In this document: piece by piece, positions 1-6,777 of the stretch
Layout: every line of letters starts with the position of its first letter
Position numbering within the stretch: the stretch's first letter is position 1
NCBI GenBank assembly: GCA_002384205.1
Contig: DGBH01000058.1
Span: 1 to 7,976, forward strand
DNA: 7,976 bases
Direction: 5' to 3'
Source: Bacteroidetes bacterium UBA4009
GTDB lineage: Bacteria > Bacteroidota > Bacteroidia > NS11-12g > UBA9320
The notes under the pieces: model-generated
What the model saw: the letters and a program-made list of their open reading frames with translations, nothing else
Database searches by the model: none
What the model was told of the DNA's origin: nothing
Program-made: the position numbers and the translations under genes

Positions 1-550
1 TTTTAAGTAATCGTATACTTCTGTATTGGTTGAGTTGTAACCCGTTAGGCAAATCTTGCTCTAGACCTCTACCATAAAAAATACCTGCTATTTTACCATT
101 TGGAGATTCTTTAGCATATTCTCTGGCTAATGCATCTACAAAGTTTTCTTGTCCTAAATAATTTGCTTTTGCTCTATTGAAAGCCGTAAGGTAAGCTTGA
201 TCCGTGGTTTTACCCGCCATAGCTTCAATCACTGCAGGAGTCTCTACCTCTAAGGTTACGTTCATACCACCTTGTAAATCAAGACCAAGGTTTAATTCGT
301 TCTCTTTACATTGTTGGTAGGTAAATCCTAATCCAGGATAAACTTCAATAGGTCCTACTGAGTCTAGATAATTTCGCTCATACTCAGATCGAAGCAACTT
401 ATAGTCTGCAACACTTTCTGGGTACATTTTTACAGCGGCTTCCTCTGCTTTGTTTTCTACTGAATTGGTTACTGCTGTAAATGATAGCTGGTAGATACTA
501 GCTAGTAAAAGCAATACGGTTACTATTTGGACGAATCCTTTATTATTCAT
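1..550 (-). CDS. secD: Protein translocase subunit SecD / SecDF N-terminal part (partial, runs off left edge)
   Basis: Reading the minus strand from the ATG at 550 gives 183 codons without a stop. Residues 1-4 (MNNK) precede a hydrophobic segment at about 7-26, which fits the first transmembrane helix of SecD. A periplasmic-type stretch follows, with the SecD hallmark LGLDLQGG at residues 88-95 and then MNVTLEVE. SecD works with SecF in the inner membrane and uses the proton-motive force to help pull preproteins out of the SecYEG channel. In Bacteroidota SecD and SecF are commonly fused into one long SecDF polypeptide; the fusion itself is outside the window, so secDF is inferred. The start is supported by the hydrophobic N-terminus directly after the ATG and by a promoter-like site about 47 bp upstream. 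The 141-bp gap to the uridine kinase gene behind it suggests separate transcription. Confidence 0.93.
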   Translation of the reverse strand, partial: MNNKGFVQIVTVLLLLASIYQLSFTAVTNSVENKAEEAAVKMYPESVADYKLLRSEYERNYLDSVGPIEVYPGLGFTYQQCKENELNLGLDLQGGMNVTLEVETPAVIEAMAGKTTDQAYLTAFNRAKANYLGQENFVDALAREYAKESPNGKIAGIFYGRGLEQDLPNGLQLNQYRSIRLLK

Positions 551-596
551 TATATCGATTCTTTGGTTAGATTATTTGCAAAAATTTCAAAGGCTG

Positions 597-628
597 CAAA
601 AGTAAATTTATTCACTTAACTTAACAAT
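597..628 (-). promoter_or_regulatory. Putative Bacteroidota-type promoter of secD/secDF
   Basis: On the minus strand, ATTG (625-628) is followed by a 20-bp spacer and then TACTTTTG (597-604), an exact match to the Bacteroidota -7 consensus TAnnTTTG. A transcript starting near 590 would have a leader of about 40 nt before the ATG at 550. Both elements and their spacing are visible in the sequence; activity is inferred. Confidence 0.55.
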
Positions 629-691
629 AATTCTTTACATGATGGTTTAAGTTCTTTTACAAATAAGCTCCACCGCCTATTCATCCATGTT

Positions 692-1318
692 TTATTTAGT
701 TATTACTTCATTAAATTTTTCGATAATTTGCTTTAAGCAGGCATCAAAATTTTTATTGTTTTTAATAATATAATCAGCAGTTTTTTTATGCGGTTTTAAG
801 AATTCAGAGTAAGCTGGCTTTACATGGTTTTCCCATTGATACATGACTTCTTCTTCTTTCATACCTCGCTCCTCTATATCACGATTTAGTCTTCTTTGCA
901 GGGTAATATCATCATCGGCATCAATATATAAGCGATAATCATACATCTTATTTAATCCTCTATCTGCATAAACAAATAGCCCTTCTACTAGTATAATGGG
1001 CGCAGGATTGTAAACGATTTCTTTGGGAAAAACACCTGGGTTATTAAAGGTATATTCTACCATTCTGATTGACTTGCCTTTTAATAAAGCGCGTAAATCT
1101 TTTTTAATACGGTTAAAATCTATACCGGTAGGATGGTCAAAATTTACTACCCCGTTAGCATCTCGCATTTGCTCAGAAAGGCCTTTGTAATAATTATCTT
1201 GCGTGATAACACACACCTTATCTGCACCAAATTCTTCGCTCAATTTGCGAATAAAGGTCGTTTTACCTGAAGCACTGCCTCCTGCTAAACCCACTAAAAA
1301 TGATGGCGAACTACTCAC
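692..1318 (-). CDS. udk: Uridine kinase family protein (divergent nucleoside site)
   Basis: This is a 208-residue P-loop kinase, the usual length for uridine/cytidine kinases, which transfer phosphate to uridine or cytidine in pyrimidine salvage in the cytosol. It has the Walker A motif GGSASGKT (13-20), QDNYYK (40-45) with the DxYY aspartate D41, NFDHP (59-63) with D67 a few residues on, VEGLF (111-115), the lid arginines in RRLNRDIEERG (142-152) and a closing VKPAYSEFLKP block (166-176). The start is GTG at 1318; no in-frame ATG precedes the P-loop, and GTG leaves a normal-length N-terminus. Oddly, the family motif YDxxxHxR is replaced by YTFNNPGV (89-96), so the base-contacting histidine corresponds to P94. 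The fold call is firm, but substrate preference is uncertain. The gene has a plausible promoter of its own and is divergent from the dikinase-like gene. Confidence 0.88.
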   Translation of the reverse strand: MSSSPSFLVGLAGGSASGKTTFIRKLSEEFGADKVCVITQDNYYKGLSEQMRDANGVVNFDHPTGIDFNRIKKDLRALLKGKSIRMVEYTFNNPGVFPKEIVYNPAPIILVEGLFVYADRGLNKMYDYRLYIDADDDITLQRRLNRDIEERGMKEEEVMYQWENHVKPAYSEFLKPHKKTADYIIKNNKNFDACLKQIIEKFNEVITK

Positions 1319-1364
1319 GGTGCGAATGTATGTGAATTCTTCTTTTGTCCCTATTAACGAAAAT

Positions 1365-1396
1365 TAAAAATACCCGAAAATAAGAATAAAATCAAT
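1365..1396 (-). promoter_or_regulatory. Putative promoter of the uridine kinase gene
   Basis: On the minus strand, ATTG (1393-1396), a 20-bp spacer and TATTTTTA (1365-1372) form the same architecture as the secD promoter, with one mismatch to TAnnTTTG in the last base. Transcription from near 1358 would give a leader of about 40 nt before the GTG start. A nearby alternative box, TAATTTTC (1359-1366), also has one mismatch but lacks a well-spaced upstream element. Confidence 0.35.
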
Positions 1397-1484
1397 CCTC
1401 AACTAGTTCAATACAGAGCATAAAAATAAAATTCAGCCTTCCAAAACCTCAAGTCATAAAATGCGTCATTATTTTTAGCTCATG

Positions 1485-1515
1485 TTAGAGTCCACCTAAC
1501 TTTGCCTTAATTTTG
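1485..1515 (+). promoter_or_regulatory. Putative promoter of the dikinase-like gene
   Basis: TTAG (1485-1488) is followed by a 19-bp spacer and TAATTTTG (1508-1515), an exact match to the Bacteroidota -7 consensus. Initiation near 1520 leaves about 20 nt before the ATG at 1540. The box overlaps an in-frame TTG at 1513, which argues that TTG is not the translation start. Confidence 0.5.
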
Positions 1516-1539
1516 TGCATTACTATTATACATTTACAA

Positions 1540-3453
1540 ATGTCATTACTATCAGCTAGATCTAACCTTTTTACTAAAACATGGATGCTTTTTGTCATGC
1601 TCTTTTTTGTGCAATGCAACGCTCAATTTAGTGAGCTAACACTGCGAGATTCGGAGATGTTCGAGCGCATGAGTGGACCACCGCTCACGAATAAGTATAG
1701 TGAGATTAGCAGCGTGAAAGTAGTTTATGACTACCAAACAAAAAGGGTGTATTATATAGACTACCGTCACTATAAATTACACCACGATTTTTGTGACTAT
1801 TTAAGCGGATACGAGCAAGATTTATCCACTTTTAACCGTATTAATTACGGTGTCGATAGCCCAAGACAATTCTTACTTGGCAATATTAACTATGTGAAGT
1901 CTATGGATAAATATGCTTTGGAGCTCTCTCCAACTGACCAAATGTCTATATCAGCACTAGCCTTTTTTTACCACAAGATATCGGAGAGTAGTTTTATAGG
2001 AGAAGACCTCACCGTATTATTGAATAATACTCGTCTCATAGCTGTGGGAGAGAAATTAAAATCCTTATTCCCGGTGATATTCCCCTCAGAAATTTATAAA
2101 AACATACAGTACCAGGGCATCTGTAAATATACTGGATTTGGCACTATTCGATTTATAGATAATCTAGAGGAAAACCAAGAACCTCTAAACCCTACCGACA
2201 TTTTAGTGTTAAAGCAGACTCCGCTTACACTGCCTCATGTCGCCGGAATTATAGTGTCAGAATTGCAAACCCCATTGAGTCACCTTATTATTTTAGGTCA
2301 AAATCGTAAAATACCTATAAGCGCTCTAAAAGGTGCTTTTGATAATACTGCAATCCGACAATGGAATGGCAAGTTGGTCCAATATGAGGTAGGGGCAGAT
2401 TCATTTTCTATCCAAAAGACAAATTACTTACCCCATATATCGATCGCTACTGGCAAGTTTAAATTACAAGCGAGTTTAACTAAAAACACTTTAGTAGACA
2501 TAGCTTTTGTTACCCGAAACTCCAGTAAAGACGTGGGGAACAAGGCTGCTAATTTTGGAGTACTCTATCACTTGAGCAAAAAATATGATTTCAAAACGCC
2601 AGAAGGGGCATTTGCTATTCCGTTTTATTTTTATGATCAGCATCTGAAGAGCAGCGGCGCTCAAGCACTTTTAAATACATTGATTGCACACCCCTCATGG
2701 TCTGAGGAACAGATAAAAGAAGCCTTAACCGAAATTCGAAAACACATCAATCAAGGTAAGGTAAATGCACCACTTTTATTAGCAGTCAAACAAAAGATGG
2801 CATCAGATCCCTTATTTAATTCCATGCGATTTCGCTCTTCAACCAATGCCGAAGATGCAGATGGATTTTCTGGCGCTGGACTTTATTCTTCTAAAACAGG
2901 AAGTTTGACTGACACATCTAAACCGGTAGACAAAGCGATCAAACAGGTGTGGGCTAGCTTATGGTCTTATGCAGCCTTTATGGAACGGAGCTATTATAAA
3001 ATGGACCAAAGCAAGGTGTACATGGGTGTGCTTGTGCATCGCAACTTCCCCAACGAAGCGGTCAATGGAGTAGCAATCACCAAAAATATTTACCGAGAAG
3101 GAAACCATGGCTTTGTGGTGAATGCCCAATTAGGCGAAGAAAGTGTAGTTCAACCTACACCAGGTGTTACGTGCGATCAATTTATTTGTTTCCCAAAGTC
3201 CGACGCTACTTTGTACAATACTAAAACCATTATTGACGTCTTGACTATTTCAAACCTAAACGATGGCTCACTCGTAATGACAGACAAGGAAATAACCCAT
3301 TTGGCAAATCAGCTGGATCTTATAAAAAGACATTATGCCTTACGCAATATGATGGGCGGCAGTTATTTAGATTTTGGATTAGATCTAGAATTCAAGCTAC
3401 AAGGATCTAAAAGAGAGTTGTATATCAAGCAAGTCAGACTTTATCGCGACTAA
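1540..3453 (+). CDS. Exported PEP-utiliser/PPDK_N-type dikinase-like protein (His domain then ATP-grasp)
   Basis: The protein has 637 residues from the ATG at 1540, chosen because an upstream in-frame TTG lies inside the promoter box. Residues 1-28 look like a signal peptide: basic R7 and K13, a hydrophobic core at 15-24, and likely cleavage after CNA28 before QF. Residues about 30-180 match nothing I recognise. Residues about 185-275 resemble the swivelling phosphohistidine domain, with TPLSHL carrying H248. Residues about 325-637 resemble the PPDK_N ATP-grasp domain: DVGNKAANFG with K335, RFRSSTNAED (430-439) with R432, then GFSGAGLY, and a C-terminal DLEF (D615, E617) and IKQVR (Q631). These match the ATP and metal ligands of pyruvate phosphate dikinase. 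The order, histidine domain before ATP-grasp, is that of glucan water dikinase; no PEP/pyruvate barrel is present. The acceptor is unknown, and a signal peptide on an ATP-using enzyme is odd. It stands alone between unrelated genes. Confidence 0.82.
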   Translation: MSLLSARSNLFTKTWMLFVMLFFVQCNAQFSELTLRDSEMFERMSGPPLTNKYSEISSVKVVYDYQTKRVYYIDYRHYKLHHDFCDYLSGYEQDLSTFNRINYGVDSPRQFLLGNINYVKSMDKYALELSPTDQMSISALAFFYHKISESSFIGEDLTVLLNNTRLIAVGEKLKSLFPVIFPSEIYKNIQYQGICKYTGFGTIRFIDNLEENQEPLNPTDILVLKQTPLTLPHVAGIIVSELQTPLSHLIILGQNRKIPISALKGAFDNTAIRQWNGKLVQYEVGADSFSIQKTNYLPHISIATGKFKLQASLTKNTLVDIAFVTRNSSKDVGNKAANFGVLYHLSKKYDFKTPEGAFAIPFYFYDQHLKSSGAQALLNTLIAHPSWSEEQIKEALTEIRKHINQGKVNAPLLLAVKQKMASDPLFNSMRFRSSTNAEDADGFSGAGLYSSKTGSLTDTSKPVDKAIKQVWASLWSYAAFMERSYYKMDQSKVYMGVLVHRNFPNEAVNGVAITKNIYREGNHGFVVNAQLGEESVVQPTPGVTCDQFICFPKSDATLYNTKTIIDVLTISNLNDGSLVMTDKEITHLANQLDLIKRHYALRNMMGGSYLDFGLDLEFKLQGSKRELYIKQVRLYRD

Positions 3454-3489
3454 CGTATTAAGCTAATTTCATTTATCACAGACCAACGA

Positions 3490-3501
3490 CGAATTAATTC
3501 G
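3490..3501. repeat. 12-bp perfect palindrome upstream of the TetR gene (candidate operator)
   Basis: CGAATTAATTCG is a perfect palindrome lying 71 bp before the regulator's ATG, in the 119-bp gap after the dikinase-like gene. TetR proteins usually bind palindromes in the leader of their own operon, so this is a candidate operator. It is short, very AT-rich and somewhat upstream of the likely promoter, so chance is possible. Confidence 0.3.
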
Positions 3502-3515
3502 ATAAAATCACGTAA

Positions 3516-3548
3516 AAACTTAAGAAACTATTAGGTTACTTAAAGTTT
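3516..3548. repeat. Inverted repeat overlapping the probable tetR promoter (candidate operator)
   Basis: Arm AAACTTAAG (3516-3524) is the reverse complement of CTTAAAGTTT (3539-3548) apart from one extra base, with a 14-nt loop. A second, overlapping pair, GAAACT (3524-3529) and AGTTTC (3544-3549), uses much of the same DNA. The site spans the place where a -33 element would lie, as expected for an autorepressor's operator. No U-tract follows, so it is not a terminator. Confidence 0.35.
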
Positions 3549-3563
3549 CCTGGGTTTTCTTTG
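3531..3563 (+). promoter_or_regulatory. Putative promoter of the efflux operon
   Basis: TTAG (3531-3534), a 21-bp spacer and TTTCTTTG (3556-3563) match the Bacteroidota pattern, with one mismatch in the -7 box. The box ends only 9 nt before the ATG at 3573, so a transcript from here would be leaderless or nearly so. Overlap with the inverted repeat suggests repression by blocking RNA polymerase. Confidence 0.35.
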
Positions 3564-3572
3564 CAGCGCCTT

Positions 3573-4190
3573 ATGGACGAATCACAAAAGATATTAATGG
3601 GAGCCATCGAACTTTTTATGCGAATAGGCGTAAAAAGTGTGAGTATGGACGATCTTGCACGTGAACTAGGTATTAGCAAAAAAACGATATACAAGCATTT
3701 TTCAGACAAAAAAGAACTCATTGCGTCAGTAATGAAAGCGGAAATAGCAAACGATGTAAAGTCATGTAACGAATGCTATGGCTCTCACGAAAATGCAGTT
3801 CAAAAAATGATCAATATCAGCAGACACGTCAGCCGTCAACATAAGGACATCAACCCTACGGTGATATATGATTTGCAAAAATACTATCCTGCCGAGTGGG
3901 GACTTTTAGATAAACATAGGACGGAATTCGTACAAGAATTAATAACCAGAAATGTACAAGAAGGACAAGCAGAAGGGTTTTACCGCGACGACTTAAACCC
4001 ACAAACAATATCATCCATGTACGCAACTCTTATACAAGCCATGATGCAACAACTAGCATCAAAGGATAACACCTTTAAATTTAAAACCCTTCACTTACAG
4101 ATGGTTAGCTACCATTTGAATGGCATTTGCACGGATGCAGGAAGAGCATATTTACAACAACACATAACCGAAATAACGAACGATCAATGA
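3573..4190 (+). CDS. TetR/AcrR-family transcriptional regulator of the efflux operon
   Basis: This is a 205-residue protein, typical for the TetR family. The N-terminal DNA-binding domain covers residues 5-53. Its helix-turn-helix runs SMDDLARELGISKKTIYKHF (24-43) and is followed by SDKKELI, a near-canonical TetR signature. The remainder is helical and variable, as in TetR ligand-binding and dimerisation domains. ATG at 3573 is preferred over the in-frame TTG at 3561, because TTG overlaps the likely -7 box and would add only MQRL. The stop codon overlaps the start of the outer-membrane channel gene (ATGA at 4187-4190), so regulator and pump are co-transcribed and probably translationally coupled. 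By analogy with AcrR- and TtgR-type systems, it most likely represses this operon until a pump substrate binds. The effector cannot be inferred. Confidence 0.93.
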   Translation: MDESQKILMGAIELFMRIGVKSVSMDDLARELGISKKTIYKHFSDKKELIASVMKAEIANDVKSCNECYGSHENAVQKMINISRHVSRQHKDINPTVIYDLQKYYPAEWGLLDKHRTEFVQELITRNVQEGQAEGFYRDDLNPQTISSMYATLIQAMMQQLASKDNTFKFKTLHLQMVSYHLNGICTDAGRAYLQQHITEITNDQ

Positions 4191-5509
4191 GATATATTCT
4201 GTCTTTTACACTAGCCCTCACGGCGCTTTTTGGCGTAGCGCAGCAAACCCAAAAATTATCATTAAGTATTGACGAAGCGATTGCACTCGCTAAGGCTAAC
4301 CATGTAGCCTTAAAAAATGCGCAATTAGACATCGATTTTGCAAACAGCCAAGTGAATGAGATTAAATCACAAGGGCTTCCACAGTTAAATGGTAATGCAA
4401 GCTTTGCGCATACCTATCAAATTCCTACACAACTTATTCCTGGAGATTTCGTTGGTCAGCCAGGGACCTTTATCCCCGTACAATTTGGAGTTCCGTTTAA
4501 CGTGAACGCCGGAATAGGTGTACGACAATTACTATTTGACGGGACATTTTTCTTGGGATTAAAAGCAGCATCCGAGTTTGTAAATATTAGCAAACTAAGC
4601 GCATCATCATCAGAGATTGATGTTAAAGAAAGTGTTATAAAAGCATACTATATGGCTTTAATATCTGAAGAAAATATCCTTCAGCTTGAATCAAGTTGGG
4701 AAAACATTCAGAAGGTAAAAGATGAAACTCAAGCAATGTACCAAGAAGGTTTTGCAGAAAAACTGGATGTAGATCGAATTACATTATCGGCAGCTAATTT
4801 GGAACTCAGTATTAGCCAGCTTAAAAATCAAGCTAAGCTTGCTAAGCAACTACTCTTAACTAGTATAGGGGTCGACTTAAACCAAGAGCTTGCTTTAACC
4901 TCTACGTTACCTAATGAGAATTCCTTAGAGTTAAAGACCGTAACATTTGATCCCAATAACAGAATTGAGATGAAACTATTGGATCAACAGCAATCTTTAA
5001 ATGAGTTAAACCTAAAACGCTACAAAGTAGGATATCTTCCAAGCTTATTCGGTAATTTTTCATACGGGACTAACACTTTTGCCACCAAAGGTCAAGTTGG
5101 AGATCTTGGAAATGACTGGTATACTTACGGCAGTTATAGCCTAGGGTTAAGTCTACCTATTTTTGATGGTTTTTATAAAAAAGCAAAAATAGATCAAGCC
5201 GAAATTGAGATCACCAAAACTGAAAACACTAAAAAACAGGCCACACTTGGAATGAACTTACAAGTAAGTCAAGCCAAAACAAATTATGCTAATGCTCTGA
5301 AAGGCCTAGAAATTCAGAAAAAAAGTCAAGCACTTGCAGAGTCTATTTTTAGCACGACTTCTATTAAATTCAAAGAAGGACTAGGAAGCAGTTTTGAAAT
5401 GATCAATGCGGAGAACGACCTTACACAAGCTAAGACGAACTACCTCAATGCCCTGTATAATCTAAATGTAGCCAAAATCGACTTTGACAAAGCCCTAGGA
5501 AATCTATAA
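4187..5509 (+). CDS. TolC-family outer-membrane efflux protein
   Basis: The protein has 440 residues from the ATG at 4187, the length usual for TolC/OprM-type channels. Residues 1-18 form a signal peptide (MRYILSF, hydrophobic core, likely cleavage GVA18 before QQ). The mature protein shows the duplicated OEP architecture. Each half has a helical, Ala/Leu/Asn-rich stretch (LSIDEAIALAKANHVALKNA at 26-45) and a strand-like region with the family landmarks LPQLNG and LLFDG (near 115-119) in the first half, and LPSLFGNFSYG and LSLPIFDG (321-328) in the second. It would form a trimeric outer-membrane barrel with a periplasmic alpha-helical tunnel that docks onto the adaptor. The start at the ATGA overlap is favoured over 4127, because only that start puts the signal peptide at the N-terminus. 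The adaptor gene begins 30 bp downstream. Confidence 0.95.
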   Translation: MRYILSFTLALTALFGVAQQTQKLSLSIDEAIALAKANHVALKNAQLDIDFANSQVNEIKSQGLPQLNGNASFAHTYQIPTQLIPGDFVGQPGTFIPVQFGVPFNVNAGIGVRQLLFDGTFFLGLKAASEFVNISKLSASSSEIDVKESVIKAYYMALISEENILQLESSWENIQKVKDETQAMYQEGFAEKLDVDRITLSAANLELSISQLKNQAKLAKQLLLTSIGVDLNQELALTSTLPNENSLELKTVTFDPNNRIEMKLLDQQQSLNELNLKRYKVGYLPSLFGNFSYGTNTFATKGQVGDLGNDWYTYGSYSLGLSLPIFDGFYKKAKIDQAEIEITKTENTKKQATLGMNLQVSQAKTNYANALKGLEIQKKSQALAESIFSTTSIKFKEGLGSSFEMINAENDLTQAKTNYLNALYNLNVAKIDFDKALGNL

Positions 5510-5539
5510 TAAGTACAAAAAATACACTAAAATAAATCA

Positions 5540-6682
5540 ATGAAAAATACACTATTTATACTCTCGCTGGTAACTCTTATTTCAGCTTGTGGAAGTAAAA
5601 CTGAGAATGCACTAGATGCTAAAAGAGCAGAACTTGAGACTCTAAACACCGAAATGAATAAACTAAAAGAAACTATTGCTACCGTTAAAGGGGAAATAGA
5701 TCTATTAGATACTGCCGCTCGCACAAATGCAATAGCTGTAATGGCTTTAGAAATAAATAAAAGTGGATTTAAAAATTCTTTCCAAGTACAAGGTCTCGTA
5801 GAGTCTGACCAAAACGTACTCGTGCGTCCAGAGGTGCCTGCACGTATCCTGAAAATTATGGTGAAAGAAGGACAGCATGTTACCAAAGGTCAAATAATAG
5901 CGAACCTAGATGGTTCTGTAGCGAGTTCTCAAATAGCTGAGCTAGAAGGCACACTTGGTTTAGCCAAACTTAACTTTGAAAAAACAGAAAAGCTTTGGAA
6001 ACAGAAAATAGGCAGTGAAATGCAATACCTTCAGGCTAAAAACCAATTTGAAAACTTGCAAAATAGCATTAAAACAGCTCGTACTCAATTGGGCAAATAC
6101 TCGCTTCGCTCACCCATCAATGGCACTGTAGATGAGCTCATGATTAATGAAGGTGAAATAGCTGGAGGTATGACTAGCGGTCCCGTTGCACGTATTATAA
6201 ATCTAGCAGACATACAAGTAAAAGCAAATGTGTCTGAAAGTTATCTTGGTAAACTAAAAAAAGGCCAGACTGTAGACTTAAGTTTCCCCTCTATTGGACT
6301 TACTATGACAGAGAAAATTTCTTCTATTAGCAATGTTGTAGATGCTAGCAACAGAACTTTTGTAATATATGTGGAGCCCAGTAAAAATTTAGATAAATTA
6401 AAGCCAAACCTTCTTGCCATGGTTACCGCTTATGATTTTGACAATGCGGATGCCATCGTGATACCTACTAAACTCGTAAGAAATGATGGACAGCAGTATT
6501 TTGTATATACCATTAAAACGAACGGCAGTAAGAAAACCGTGGAGAAACGCTACATAGAAATAGCCCAACAATTCCCCAGCGAAACGGTTGTGAAATCCGG
6601 ATTAGAGACCGGCGACTTGGTAATAACAGAAGGAGTAAATAGTGTGATTGTAGGTGACGAGGTAAAAATCATCGAACAATAA
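5540..6682 (+). CDS. RND efflux periplasmic adaptor (membrane fusion protein, lipoprotein)
   Basis: This is a 380-residue HlyD/AcrA-type adaptor. The N-terminus MKNTLFILSLVTLISAC carries a lipobox ISAC with C17 as the predicted lipidated residue, so it should be anchored in a periplasm-facing membrane leaflet. Residues about 22-62 are a heptad-like Leu-rich helix (AKRAELETLNTEMNKLKETI), an extra coiled coil before the core. The core then follows the usual order: first half of the lipoyl domain (VRPEVPARILKIMVKEGQHV, ending at 113), an alpha-helical hairpin at about 130-185, second lipoyl half (LRSPINGTVDEL at 189-200), beta-barrel (IQVKANVSESYLGKLKKGQ) and a C-terminal membrane-proximal domain. 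It bridges the RND pump and the TolC-like channel encoded on either side. The start has an A-rich leader and no Shine-Dalgarno sequence, normal for Bacteroidota. Confidence 0.95.
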   Translation: MKNTLFILSLVTLISACGSKTENALDAKRAELETLNTEMNKLKETIATVKGEIDLLDTAARTNAIAVMALEINKSGFKNSFQVQGLVESDQNVLVRPEVPARILKIMVKEGQHVTKGQIIANLDGSVASSQIAELEGTLGLAKLNFEKTEKLWKQKIGSEMQYLQAKNQFENLQNSIKTARTQLGKYSLRSPINGTVDELMINEGEIAGGMTSGPVARIINLADIQVKANVSESYLGKLKKGQTVDLSFPSIGLTMTEKISSISNVVDASNRTFVIYVEPSKNLDKLKPNLLAMVTAYDFDNADAIVIPTKLVRNDGQQYFVYTIKTNGSKKTVEKRYIEIAQQFPSETVVKSGLETGDLVITEGVNSVIVGDEVKIIEQ

Positions 6683-6777
6683 TATTTTTGATTTGAATCC
6701 TCAAAAGATGTAAAGCTGCACTAGAAAAGTCTTCGAATCTAATTGCATAGCATACATCATAAATCATTTAAAAAAAC

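Noticed and set aside
663..682. Weak hairpin between the uridine kinase and secD genes as a terminator
   Set aside because: The stem is only about five interrupted pairs with no adjoining U-tract in the right orientation.
1513..1539. TTG at 1513 as start of the dikinase-like gene
   Set aside because: It overlaps an exact TAnnTTTG promoter box, and the ATG at 1540 gives a more conventional signal peptide.
1609..1627. Lipobox at VQC26 in the dikinase-like protein
   Set aside because: Glutamine at -1 does not fit a lipobox, and a signal peptidase I site after CNA is a better match.
3561..3572. TTG at 3561 as start of the TetR gene
   Set aside because: It lies within the probable -7 box and adds only four residues before a canonical TetR N-terminus beginning at the ATG at 3573.
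3536..3721. Minus-strand open frame opposite the TetR gene
   Set aside because: It lies antisense to the start of a clearly coding TetR gene and has no recognisable domain; it is a shadow frame.
4127..4186. Upstream ATG at 4127 as start of the TolC-like gene
   Set aside because: It would overlap the TetR gene by about 60 bp and bury the signal peptide behind a polar extension. The ATGA overlap start is far better.
6683..6690. TATTTTTG just after the adaptor stop as an internal promoter for the RND gene
   Set aside because: It matches the -7 consensus, but no TTG/TTTG-like element lies 17-23 bp upstream; the nearest ATTG is 32 bp away. The gap is AT-rich enough for a chance match.
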